A DNA stretch of 48,006 nt from DATKRB01 sp036501425. Lineage in GTDB: Bacteria; Actinomycetota; Acidimicrobiia; Acidimicrobiales; RAAP-2. The stretch covers positions 1 to 48,006 of the forward strand of contig DASYAI010000078.1 in NCBI GenBank assembly GCA_036501425.1, given 5' to 3'. Positions within the stretch are counted from its first letter, which is position 1. Every line of letters starts with the position of its first letter. Shown here one piece after another: positions 15,159 through 22,034 of the stretch. Below the pieces are notes generated by a model, which had not been told where the DNA came from, made no database searches, and was given only the letters and a program-made list of their open reading frames with translations. Made by a program: the position numbers and the translations under genes.

Positions 15159-15184
15159 CCCCCCAGACGCCTCGCGGGCACCGG

Positions 15185-15712
15185 TCAGCTCAACGGAACG
15201 TGCTCCCCCGCCACCACACCGGCCGACCCCAGCTCGGCCCGCAGGACGCTCGCCTCTCGCGCCGGGTCGTGGGGGGCGAGCCGAGCAGCGATCGACTCCA
15301 GCGTGTCCCCCGGCCGAACGACGTAGTACGTCCCCTCACCGCCGTGGACCGCGATCGGGAGCCCGCCCGCCTGCACGGTCGAGGTCGACCCCGGATGGGG
15401 CGACCGACCCAGGAGCGTGGTCGCCGGCAACAGCGCTGCCAACCCGGCCGCGCCCAGCACTCCGGCCGCCAGCAGACGGCGGCGCCGAACCCTCGCCGTG
15501 GGCCGGCGCCGGGCAACCACCCGAGGGGCCGGCTGCGCCGCTCGCTCGACCAGCCGCAGGACCGGGCGACCCGGCGCCACGGCCACCGGCCTCGGGGCAC
15601 CCGACACCATGGCACCGGACCACGCAGGGTCGGAGCACGCCGGGTCTGACCACTCAGGGTCTGACCAGGGCGCACCTGAGAACCTGGCATCCGGCAACGT
15701 CGCGATGGCCAT
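15185..15712 (-). CDS. LysM-domain membrane protein, SOS-controlled (ChiZ/DivS-like position)
   Basis: A 175-residue protein. Residues 10-35 hold a five-residue repeat (WSDPE, WSDPA, CSDPA). A basic stretch (RVRRRR) precedes one TM segment at about 80-102. A C-terminal LysM domain (TYYVVRPGDTLESIAARL, from about 128) would bind peptidoglycan. The layout matches SOS-induced division inhibitors encoded divergently from lexA: Rv2719c/ChiZ of M. tuberculosis, DivS of Corynebacterium and YneA of Bacillus. The assignment rests on position, topology and its promoter, which has a LexA box in the spacer. The ATG at 15712 has GAGGGAG upstream. Much longer upstream frames are rejected because the promoter lies inside them. 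Confidence 0.8.
   Translation of the reverse strand: MAIATLPDARFSGAPWSDPEWSDPACSDPAWSGAMVSGAPRPVAVAPGRPVLRLVERAAQPAPRVVARRRPTARVRRRRLLAAGVLGAAGLAALLPATTLLGRSPHPGSTSTVQAGGLPIAVHGGEGTYYVVRPGDTLESIAARLAPHDPAREASVLRAELGSAGVVAGEHVPLS
15618..15670. repeat. 15-bp tandem repeat inside the LysM gene
   Basis: Units at 15618-15632, 15633-15647 and 15648-15662 plus a partial copy vary around GACCACNCAGGGTCT. They encode the SDPxW pentapeptide repeat of the cytoplasmic N-terminal segment. Confidence 0.6.
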
Positions 15713-15766
15713 GTCGTTGCTCTCCCTCGTCAGCCGCCACGGGCGGCGGCGGCAGTCCCGCATCGC

Positions 15767-15780
15767 CGAACATCTGTTCG
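15767..15780. promoter_or_regulatory. LexA box 1
   Basis: CGAACATCTGTTCG fits the actinobacterial SOS box CGAAC-N4-GTTCG exactly. It lies in the predicted 5' leader of the LysM gene. Confidence 0.85.
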
Positions 15781-15790
15781 CCGCATGGCC

Positions 15791-15819
15791 ATTTGACCAC
15801 GAACGTCTGTTCGTGTCAA
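15791..15819 (-). promoter_or_regulatory. Promoter of the LysM gene
   Basis: TTGACA (15814-15819) and TCAAAT (15791-15796) are separated by exactly 17 bases on the minus strand. LexA box 2 occupies 14 of the 17 spacer bases, so bound LexA would exclude RNA polymerase. Confidence 0.75.
15800..15813. promoter_or_regulatory. LexA box 2
   Basis: CGAACGTCTGTTCG is a perfect CGAAC-N4-GTTCG site, extended to CACGAAC/GTTCGTG arms (15798-15815). It lies in the spacer of the LysM promoter. Confidence 0.88.
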
Positions 15820-15830
15820 CCACCGGTTCC

Positions 15831-15844
15831 CGAACAGATGTTTG
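15831..15844. promoter_or_regulatory. LexA box 3
   Basis: CGAACAGATGTTTG has one arm mismatch. It overlaps the first bases of the lexA -35 element (15842-15847). Confidence 0.75.
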
Positions 15845-15870
15845 CCTTTGCCGCCCACAGTCGGTATCGT
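15842..15870 (+). promoter_or_regulatory. Promoter of lexA
   Basis: TTGCCT (15842-15847) and TATCGT (15865-15870) are separated by 17 bases. The predicted start of transcription, near 15877, falls inside LexA box 4. Confidence 0.65.
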
Positions 15871-15874
15871 TCGC

Positions 15875-15888
15875 CAAACACGCGTTCG
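15875..15888. promoter_or_regulatory. LexA box 4
   Basis: CAAACACGCGTTCG has one arm mismatch. It covers the predicted lexA transcription start, so LexA would repress its own gene here. Confidence 0.65.
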
Positions 15889-15901
15889 CCAGAGGAGGGC
15901 C

Positions 15902-16531
15902 ATGGCTGAGGTGCTGAGCGGGAAGCGGCAGGCGATCTTGGATTTCATCGCAGAGCGGCTGCGGTCGCAGGGGTACCCGCCGTCGGTACGGGAGATCGGC
16001 GAGGCGGTCGGCCTCACCTCCTCGGCCACGGTGCACTCGCATCTGGCCCTGCTCCAGCGCGAGGGCTACCTGGTGCGGGACCCGACCAAGCCCCGGGCCA
16101 TCCAGGTGCGCTACGACGCCAACTCGCAGGCGGCGATGGCGCCGGGCCGGGTGCGCCACGTCCCGCTCCTCGGCGACGTGGCCGCCGGCACCGGCGTCCT
16201 GGCCAGTGAGAACGTCGAGGAGCTCCTGCCGATGCCCGAGGAGTTCACCGGCACCGGGTCCACCTTCATGCTGCGGGTGCGTGGCGAGTCGATGATCGAG
16301 GCGGGCATCCTCGACGGGGACTACGTCGTGGTCCGCCAGCAGCCCGACGCCGAGCCCGGCGACGTGGTGGTGGCGGGGCTCCCGGACGGAGAGGCGACGG
16401 TCAAGACGTTCTCACGACGGCGCGGGCGGGTGGTCCTGCTGCCGGCGAACCCCGCCTTCCAGCCCATCGACCTCGACCCGGCCGAGGTGACCCTCTACGG
16501 CAAAGTGGTGACGGTGCTCCGCCGGCTCTGA
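15902..16531 (+). CDS. lexA: SOS repressor LexA
   Basis: A 209-residue repressor with self-cleavage activity. The winged helix-turn-helix is at 1-65 (YPPSVREIGEAVGLTSSATV; recognition helix about 38-52). The linker carries the Ala-Gly cleavage bond A95-G96 (DVAAGTG). The peptidase dyad is S130 (RGESMIEAGI) and K168 (EATVKTF). RecA filament on single-stranded DNA would trigger cleavage and derepress the boxes listed here. The ATG at 15902 has AGAGGAGGG directly upstream, so longer frames are rejected. It is divergent from the LysM gene and convergent with the Fpg-type gene. Confidence 0.97.
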   Translation: MAEVLSGKRQAILDFIAERLRSQGYPPSVREIGEAVGLTSSATVHSHLALLQREGYLVRDPTKPRAIQVRYDANSQAAMAPGRVRHVPLLGDVAAGTGVLASENVEELLPMPEEFTGTGSTFMLRVRGESMIEAGILDGDYVVVRQQPDAEPGDVVVAGLPDGEATVKTFSRRRGRVVLLPANPAFQPIDLDPAEVTLYGKVVTVLRRL

Positions 16532-16559
16532 TCCGGCGCCCGTCTCGTGACCCGAGCCC

Positions 16560-17414
16560 TCACCGCAGCAGGCGTGAGAGCCTGCGGTCGGCAAGGATCT
16601 TGCCCGCGGTCTGGCACGTCGGGCAGTAGACGACCTCGTAGGACTCGTAGGACACCCGATGCAGGGTGTCGCCGCACCTCGGACACGGCTGGCCGGCACG
16701 GTTGTGGACGGCGAAGCGTCCGCCCAGCTTGGCGTCGGACAGCCCGCCGGTGCGCTCACGCTCGGCGACCAGCGCCGAGGCGAGAACCTCGCGCACGGCG
16801 GTCACCAGCGCCTGGCGGGCCTCGGGCGACAGCGACCGCAGCGAGGCGAAGGGCGAGATCCCGGCCAGGTTGAGGGCGTCATCGGCGTACCCCCGGCCGA
16901 TCCCCGCCGCCACGTGCTGGTCCCGCAGCAACGTGTGCACGTGACGGGTGCTGTCGGAGGTGCGCACGAGCGCTTCGAAGGTGTCGTCCTGCGGTTCGGG
17001 GCCCAGCCCGGCCAGCGGTCCCTCGTCGCCCGGCCCGAGCACCCACCAGCCGGCCTTTCGCTGGGTCCCGTGCTCCCGCACGAGCACGGCGGTGGCGTTG
17101 TCGAAGCTCAACCGGAAGACGGCTCCACGGGGCCGGGTGGACTTGACCGGCGATTCGAGGTCCAGGCGCCCGGCCTGGGACAGATGCACCAGCACCCTCC
17201 CACGGTCCGAGCCGCCGGCATCCCCGAAGCTGAACACCAGGTACTTCCCCCGGCGCGACACGTGGCGCACCACCGCGCCGATCAGGTCCTCGGGGGCCGG
17301 TCGCACGGTCTTGAGGCCGCTGAACCCGATCACCTCGGGCCGCTCCAGGCGCGCCCCGGCCAGGGCGGCCGCCAGCCGCTCGGCCAGCGCTTGCATCTCG
17401 GGAAGTTCAGGCAT
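16560..17414 (-). CDS. Fpg/Nei-family DNA glycosylase/AP lyase
   Basis: A 284-residue base-excision repair enzyme for oxidised bases. After Met removal it has the catalytic N terminus PELPE (Pro2, Glu3, Glu6). Lys57 in RRGKYLV matches the Fpg lysine. The helix-two-turn-helix region is about 150-205. The C-terminal zinc finger is CPRCG...YCPTCQ, with an Arg/Lys tail. The family contains mutM and several nei paralogues, and the substrate is not clear from the sequence. GAGGAGA lies upstream of the ATG. It starts 18 bases from the divergent methyltransferase gene and ends 28 bases from lexA. Confidence 0.9.
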   Translation of the reverse strand: MPELPEMQALAERLAAALAGARLERPEVIGFSGLKTVRPAPEDLIGAVVRHVSRRGKYLVFSFGDAGGSDRGRVLVHLSQAGRLDLESPVKSTRPRGAVFRLSFDNATAVLVREHGTQRKAGWWVLGPGDEGPLAGLGPEPQDDTFEALVRTSDSTRHVHTLLRDQHVAAGIGRGYADDALNLAGISPFASLRSLSPEARQALVTAVREVLASALVAERERTGGLSDAKLGGRFAVHNRAGQPCPRCGDTLHRVSYESYEVVYCPTCQTAGKILADRRLSRLLR

Positions 17415-17432
17415 CGGATCTCCTCGTGCAGT

Positions 17433-18275
17433 ATGGACGCGATGGACGATCCGGGCGACACGGCGAAGACAGGGGACACCTACACCCACGGCCACCACGA
17501 GTCGGTGCTCCGTAGTCACAAGTGGCGGACCGCCCAGAACTCGGCCGGCTACCTTCTGGACCACTTGCGACCCGGCCACGACCTCCTCGACGTGGGTTGC
17601 GGGCCGGGCACGATCACCCTCGACCTGGCCGAGCGGCTCGCCCCAGGCCGGGTGGTGGGCATCGACCGAGCGGGCAGCGTGCTCGAGGACGCCAAGGCGC
17701 TGCGCCGCGAACGACGCGCGGCCAACGTGACGTTCACCACCGGTGACGCTTACGCCCTCGAGTTCGACGACCGGTCGTTCGACGTGGTGCACGCCCACCA
17801 GGTGCTTCAGCACCTTTCGGATCCGGGGGCGGCGCTGGCCGAGATGCGCCGGGTGCTGCGCCGCGATGGGATCCTGGCCGTGCGCGACAGCGATTACGGC
17901 AGCTTCCTGTGGTCGCCCGAGGACCCGCTGCTGTCGCGGTGGCTCGAGCTCTACCACCAGGTGACCGCCCGCAACGGGGCCGAAGCCGACGCTGGTCGCC
18001 GGCTGCTCGGCTGGGTGCGGGCCGCCGGCTTCGACGACGCCCGACTGACCACCTCCACCTGGACGTTCGCCGACCACGAGACCACTGGTTGGTGGAGCGA
18101 GCTGTGGGCCGAACGGATCACCCGGTCCGCCTTCGCCGAGCAGGCGGTCGCCTACTCACTCACCGACGCCGGGGAGCTCGAGCGACTGGCAGCCGCCTGG
18201 CAACGGTGGGGCCGGTCCCCCGACGCCGTCTTCGTCCTCGTCCACTTCGAGGTGCTGGCCGGGCCGCCGGGTTGA
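17433..18275 (+). CDS. Class I SAM-dependent methyltransferase (UbiE-like)
   Basis: A 280-residue enzyme. The N-terminal segment contains THGHHESVLRSHKWRTAQNSA, typical of a group of actinobacterial small-molecule methyltransferases. SAM motif I is LLDVGCGPGT (about 50-59), the acidic strand-2 end is GIDRAG, motif II is FDVVHAHQVLQHL and motif III is LRRDGILAVRD. Two ATG codons (17433, 17442) are in frame and neither has a strong Shine-Dalgarno sequence. It is divergent from the Fpg-type gene with an 18-base gap, so their control regions must overlap their coding ends. The substrate is unknown. Confidence 0.85.
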   Translation: MDAMDDPGDTAKTGDTYTHGHHESVLRSHKWRTAQNSAGYLLDHLRPGHDLLDVGCGPGTITLDLAERLAPGRVVGIDRAGSVLEDAKALRRERRAANVTFTTGDAYALEFDDRSFDVVHAHQVLQHLSDPGAALAEMRRVLRRDGILAVRDSDYGSFLWSPEDPLLSRWLELYHQVTARNGAEADAGRRLLGWVRAAGFDDARLTTSTWTFADHETTGWWSELWAERITRSAFAEQAVAYSLTDAGELERLAAAWQRWGRSPDAVFVLVHFEVLAGPPG

Positions 18276-18292
18276 GCAAGATCGATCGAGCG

Positions 18293-19366
18293 TCAGGCCG
18301 CCGGGTCGAGGAGTGCCGAGAGCACCGCCCGGGCCCGCTCGAGCGCGGCCCGCTCCACCCGCTCGTCGGGGTGGTGGGCGAGCAACGGGTCCCCGGGGCC
18401 GAAGTTGGCCGCCGGCACGCCGTGGGCCCAGAAGCTGGCCACGTCGGTCCAGCCGACCTTGGCGCGCGGTGGCTCGCCGGTCGCGGCGACCAGGCGTTCG
18501 AGCAGCGGGTCCTCGAGCGACGGCGGGGCCCCGTCCGCCGCGTCGACCACCCGCAACGAATCGGAGAGCTGCGTGCTCAGCAGGTCCTCGAAGACGCGGT
18601 CGAGCACGCCGATCGCGTCCGACGTGGCGCGGTCCGGGGCGAACCGGTAGTTCACGCTGAGCGAGACCCGGTCGGGCACCACGTTCCCGCCGACGCCGCC
18701 GGTCACCCCGACCGCCTGGAGCTGCTCGACGTACTCGCACCCGCTCAGCACCACCGACCGGCCTTCCCACTCGGCCACCCTCGCCAGCACCGGGGCCAAC
18801 CGGTGGATGGCGTTCCGGCCGGTGAACGGCCGGGCCGTGTGCGCCCGGACGCCGCCGAGCTCGACCACCGCCCGAAGGGTCCCCTGGCATCCGGCCTCCA
18901 CCCGGCCCCCCGTCGGCTCCCCTAGGATCGCCACGTCGGCCTCCAGCAGGTCGGGCCGTTCGGACCAGAGCTGCATCAGGCCGCTTTCGGCCCGGGCGAC
19001 CTCCTCACGGGCGTAGAAGCACCACGTGATGTCGGTCGCCGGCCGGCGCAGCGTCCGGGCCAGGTCGAGCATCACCGCCAGGCCCCCCTTCATGTCGGCC
19101 GCGCCGACCCCCCAGAGGACCTCGCCGTCGTCGACCACCTCCGCCCGGGCCGGTGGCACAGTGTCGAGGTGACCGGCGAGCACGACCCGGCGGGGCCGCC
19201 CGAGGTCGGTGCGCGCCAGCACGTTGTCGCCGATCCGCTCGACCGCCAGCCAGCCGCAGTCGGCGAGCGCCGCTGCCACCCGGTCCGCCATCGCCCCCTC
19301 CCCGTGGCTGACCGAGGGGATCTCGACCAGCTCGCGGGTGAGGGCGAGCAGGTCGGTGTCGCTCAC
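18293..19366 (-). CDS. dapE: Succinyl-diaminopimelate desuccinylase
   Basis: A 357-residue M20-family zinc amidohydrolase releasing succinate from N-succinyl-LL-DAP. Metal and catalytic residues are visible: GHLDTVP (H66, D68), bridging D91 in GAADMKGG, catalytic Glu in AREEV (E121/E122), GEPTGG, and a late HHPDE. The dimerisation lid lies at about 175-285. The GTG start overlaps the dapD stop as GTGA, so it is translationally coupled to dapD. Confidence 0.92.
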   Translation of the reverse strand: MSDTDLLALTRELVEIPSVSHGEGAMADRVAAALADCGWLAVERIGDNVLARTDLGRPRRVVLAGHLDTVPPARAEVVDDGEVLWGVGAADMKGGLAVMLDLARTLRRPATDITWCFYAREEVARAESGLMQLWSERPDLLEADVAILGEPTGGRVEAGCQGTLRAVVELGGVRAHTARPFTGRNAIHRLAPVLARVAEWEGRSVVLSGCEYVEQLQAVGVTGGVGGNVVPDRVSLSVNYRFAPDRATSDAIGVLDRVFEDLLSTQLSDSLRVVDAADGAPPSLEDPLLERLVAATGEPPRAKVGWTDVASFWAHGVPAANFGPGDPLLAHHPDERVERAALERARAVLSALLDPAA

Positions 19367-20187
19367 GTGGCGACGCCGTGCTCACGCAGGATGTCGTTGA
19401 GCTGCGCCTTGTCGTGGCGCTGGCCCTCCTCCAAGCGGCGGATCACCAGCACGCACGGCAGGAAGAACTCGCCGCCGGGGTACTTCCGGGCCCGGCTGGC
19501 CGACACGGCGACCGACCAGGGAGGAACCACGCCCCGGCTGAGCTCCTCGCCCGACTCGGCGTCGATGACCGGGATGCTCGGGTTCAAGATGGTGCCCGAG
19601 CCGAGCACGACCCCGTCGCCGACCTGCGCGCCGTCGGTGACCATGCACCGGCTGCCGATGAACGCGTCGTCGCCGATCACCACCGGAGTGGCGTTGGGGG
19701 GCTCGAGCACGCCACCGATGCCCACCCCGCCCGACAGGTGGACCCTGGCCCCGATCTGGGCGCACGAGCCGACCGTGGCCCACGTGTCGACCATGGTGTC
19801 GGCCCCGACCCAGGCGCCGATGTTGACGTAGCTCGGCATGAGCACCACTCCGGGCGCGAGGTACGCGCCCCGGCGGGCCGAGGCGCCCGGGACCACCCGC
19901 ACGCCGGCCTCGGCGTAGCCGGTCTTGAGGGCCAGCTTGTCCGCGTACTCGAACGGGCCGATCTCCGCCGGGGCGATGGCCCGCAGCCGGAAGAGCAGGA
20001 GGATGGCCCGCTTCAGCCACTCGTGCACCACCACCTCCCCCGAGGGCAGCGGCTCAGCGACCCGGGCCTCGCCTCGGTCGAGCAGCTCGATGACCGCCTC
20101 GACCGCCGCGAGAGCGTCGGTGTCGGACGGGGTGAGGGTGCCGATCCTCTGCCACAGCTGGTCGACGGTCTCGTGCAGGTCGTTCAC
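19363..20187 (-). CDS. dapD: Tetrahydrodipicolinate N-succinyltransferase (274-residue E. coli-type)
   Basis: A 274-residue left-handed beta-helix acyltransferase using succinyl-CoA to open tetrahydrodipicolinate. The N-terminal helical domain is at 1-90 (VVHEWLKRAILLLFRL). The hexapeptide core includes VLMPSYVNIGAWV, TMVDTWATVGSCAQIG and VHLSGGVGIGGVLEP. Those strings match the proteobacterial DapD type closely. The DapD usual in Mycobacterium and Corynebacterium is longer (about 317 residues) and very different in sequence. It has a GTG start with TACCAT 7 bases upstream. dapE follows by overlap; dapC precedes it, separated by a hairpin. Confidence 0.95.
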   Translation of the reverse strand: MNDLHETVDQLWQRIGTLTPSDTDALAAVEAVIELLDRGEARVAEPLPSGEVVVHEWLKRAILLLFRLRAIAPAEIGPFEYADKLALKTGYAEAGVRVVPGASARRGAYLAPGVVLMPSYVNIGAWVGADTMVDTWATVGSCAQIGARVHLSGGVGIGGVLEPPNATPVVIGDDAFIGSRCMVTDGAQVGDGVVLGSGTILNPSIPVIDAESGEELSRGVVPPWSVAVSASRARKYPGGEFFLPCVLVIRRLEEGQRHDKAQLNDILREHGVAT

Positions 20188-20194
20188 GCCTTGG

Positions 20195-20200
20195 ATGGTA
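20195..20200 (-). promoter_or_regulatory. Candidate -10 box (leaderless) of dapD
   Basis: TACCAT ends 7 bases before the GTG at 20187. It gives dapD-dapE a promoter of its own downstream of the dapC hairpin. Confidence 0.5.
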
Positions 20201-20212
20201 ACCGAGGCAATC

Positions 20213-20246
20213 GGGGGCTCCAGGGCCCGGACCAGGCGGAGCCCCC
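20213..20246 (-). terminator. Strong hairpin between dapC and dapD
   Basis: GGGGGCTCC (20213-20221) and GGAGCCCCC (20238-20246) form a perfect 9-bp stem with a 16-base loop, 8 bases after the dapC stop. No T run follows. It could be a GC-type terminator or a 3' stabilising structure. Confidence 0.55.
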
Positions 20247-20254
20247 GGTGCCGC

Positions 20255-21445
20255 TCAGCGCGAGGTCGTCCAACCGGCCTGGGTCAGACGCTCGGCCACC
20301 AGCTCGAGCCGGGCCATCGGTTGGACCACCGCCACCCGGGCATGCCCTCCCCCGCCCGGACCGTAGAGATCGCCCGGGCTGACGAGCAGCCCGCCCACGC
20401 GCGCCAGGTCGCCCGCCATGGCCCAGGGGTCGGGCCACCGCTCCGGAACGGGCACCCACAGGTAGAAGCCGCCCGCCGGCAGCTCCACCGGGCAGCCGGC
20501 GGACCCGAGCAGTGCGGCCACGAAGGCCAGCCGCTCCCGGTAGCGCCGGCGCTGCTCGCCGACGTGCTCGTCGTCGGCCAGGGCCAGGGCGGCCGCCGCC
20601 TGCACCGGCCCCGGCACCATGAGCCCGGCGTGCTGGCGCACGTCTCGCAGGTACCCCACCAGCTCGGGATCGCCGGCGTAGAAGCCGCACCGCAATCCGG
20701 CCAGGTTGGAGCGCTTGGAGAGCGAGTGGACGGCCACCACGCCCGCGGACCCGTGCTCGAGCACCGAGGCCGGTCCACCGGCCCAGGTGAACTCGCAGTA
20801 GCACTCGTCCGAAAAGACGGGCACGCCCTTGGCACGGCCCCATCGGGCCAGCGAGCCGAGGTCGCTCAGCCCACCGGCCGGGTTGGACGGGGAGTTCGCC
20901 CAGATCATCAGCGCCCGCTCGGCGTCGGCCGGGTCGATCCGGTCGAGCGCCAGCCCGTTGCCGTCCGCGTCCACCGGCGGCACCGGCACCGCCCGGCATC
21001 CCGCTAGCCGGGCCCCCATCTCGTAGGTCGGGTACGAGACGGCCGGAAACAGCACCGTGTCGCGCTCGGGAGTCCGCAGGCGCAGGAGGTGGGCGGTGGA
21101 GGCGACGAACTCCTTGGTGCCGACGCACACGGCGACCGCCGCCGGCTCGATCTCCACCCCGAAGCGCCGGCGCAGCCAATCGGCGGCAGCTCGCCGCAAC
21201 GCCGGGCCCCCGGCCGAGGAGGGATAGCCGCGCTCGGTTCCCGATGCCGCCAATGCCCGGGTCACCGCCGGCGGCGGTGGGTCGCACGGGGTCCCCACGG
21301 AGCAGTCGACCACCCCCCCCGCCAGCAGCTCCGCCTCGGCTCGCAAAGCGTCGAGCCGGTCGTAGGGGTAGGGCGGCGGGACGAAGCCCCGGGCCGGCGC
21401 GGGCACGGGCGACGCGGGCACGGGCGACGCGGGCACGGCGCTCAC
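20255..21445 (-). CDS. dapC: Succinyldiaminopimelate aminotransferase
   Basis: A 396-residue PLP-dependent fold-type I aminotransferase. It shows the substrate-arm region PPPYPYDRLDALRAEA, SVGTPCDPPP, YPSSAGGPALRRA and the asparagine of NSPSNPAGG. The catalytic lysine is in HSLSKRSNLAG (about 244), and the pattern ends with a carboxylate-binding Arg (ARVAVVQ). The neighbouring dapD-dapE supports DapC over other class I/II enzymes. The first 15 residues are a Pro/Ala/Ser repeat encoded by a 15-bp tandem repeat. The GTG at 21445 has TAGCCT 8 bases upstream. dapC and argD-type activities can overlap; the call rests on context and on the short-chain DapC-like signature. Confidence 0.87.
   Translation of the reverse strand: MSAVPASPVPASPVPAPARGFVPPPYPYDRLDALRAEAELLAGGVVDCSVGTPCDPPPPAVTRALAASGTERGYPSSAGGPALRRAAADWLRRRFGVEIEPAAVAVCVGTKEFVASTAHLLRLRTPERDTVLFPAVSYPTYEMGARLAGCRAVPVPPVDADGNGLALDRIDPADAERALMIWANSPSNPAGGLSDLGSLARWGRAKGVPVFSDECYCEFTWAGGPASVLEHGSAGVVAVHSLSKRSNLAGLRCGFYAGDPELVGYLRDVRQHAGLMVPGPVQAAAALALADDEHVGEQRRRYRERLAFVAALLGSAGCPVELPAGGFYLWVPVPERWPDPWAMAGDLARVGGLLVSPGDLYGPGGGGHARVAVVQPMARLELVAERLTQAGWTTSR
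21401..21440. repeat. 15-bp tandem repeat in dapC N terminus
   Basis: GGGCACGGGCGACGC occurs at 21401-21415 and 21416-21430, with a partial third copy. It encodes the ASPVP repeat at residues 4-15 of DapC. Confidence 0.6.
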
Positions 21446-21453
21446 GGGGCTGG

Positions 21454-21459
21454 AGGCTA
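21454..21459 (-). promoter_or_regulatory. Candidate -10 box (leaderless) of dapC
   Basis: TAGCCT ends 8 bases before the GTG at 21445. Confidence 0.45.
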
Positions 21460-21545
21460 GCGGTTGGCCGCCCGAACCGCCCGACGTCGGCCCATGCCCG
21501 GGCGACCGCTAGAACAGAGGCGACCACCGACGAGGAGCCACAGCG

Positions 21546-22001
21546 TTGGGCCGCAAGAACCACCGAGGGAACCGCCACGAGCCGGACCGGCGGTCCGAGC
21601 CGAAGCGAGCGGATCGACCGGATCGACCGGATCGACCCGGCGAGCCCAAGCGCCCCGAGCGGCGATCCCTCGCCCCGCGGGAGCTCTCCGGGGCGTTGTG
21701 GGCCAACCCGCCCGACGACGCAACGTTCGTCGCCGGCCCCACCTACAACGTCATCGTCTCGGCCCACGCGGCGCGCCAGCTCGAGGAGCTCGGCCGACCG
21801 GCCCAGGCGGCGCTCGGCTACCTACGCGAGGCGGCCCGCGACGAGCTGCGGTGGGCGGCCCAGCCCATGCCGTCCCAGCACGGGCGCGACGTGTGGCTGC
21901 TCGGCGCGGGCGGGGTCCGGGTCCTGTTCGACATCGAGCAGGGCGACCTCACCATCCAGGGATTCGGCCTCCAGCCCCACCGCCGCTCCTTTGGTTGGTG
22001 A
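21546..22001 (+). CDS. Hypothetical protein with RelE/ParE-like C-terminal region
   Basis: A 151-residue protein with a TTG start; AGGAG lies 8 bases upstream, which decides the start. Residues 1-45 are highly basic and Pro-rich, with a DRP repeat from a 9-bp tandem repeat, and are probably disordered. Residues 65-150 show the order seen in RelE/ParE-type toxins: YNVIVSAHAARQLEEL, a helical stretch, a loop with MPSQHGRDVWLL, then VRVLFDIEQGDLTIQGFG. No antitoxin gene adjoins it, and the flanking genes are housekeeping (dapC, hflX). The fold resemblance is by eye and could be wrong. It may be a conserved lineage protein, not a toxin. Confidence 0.65.
   Translation: MGRKNHRGNRHEPDRRSEPKRADRPDRPDRPGEPKRPERRSLAPRELSGALWANPPDDATFVAGPTYNVIVSAHAARQLEELGRPAQAALGYLREAARDELRWAAQPMPSQHGRDVWLLGAGGVRVLFDIEQGDLTIQGFGLQPHRRSFGW
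21611..21637. repeat. 9-bp tandem repeat x3
   Basis: GGATCGACC is repeated three times without interruption (21611, 21620, 21629), encoding DRP units in the basic N-terminal segment of the hypothetical protein. Confidence 0.7.
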
Positions 22002-22034
22002 GACGGCCAGCGGGGCACGCGAGGCGGGGCGCGA

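Noticed and set aside
15109..15184. Search for an NrdR box near nrdR
   Set aside because: No sequence resembling the NrdR box was found; only a GC hairpin and the leaderless -10 box are present.
20184..21767. A 527-codon minus-strand frame overlapping dapC
   Set aside because: Alternative frame of dapC rich in Arg and Gly; the PLP enzyme frame is the real one.
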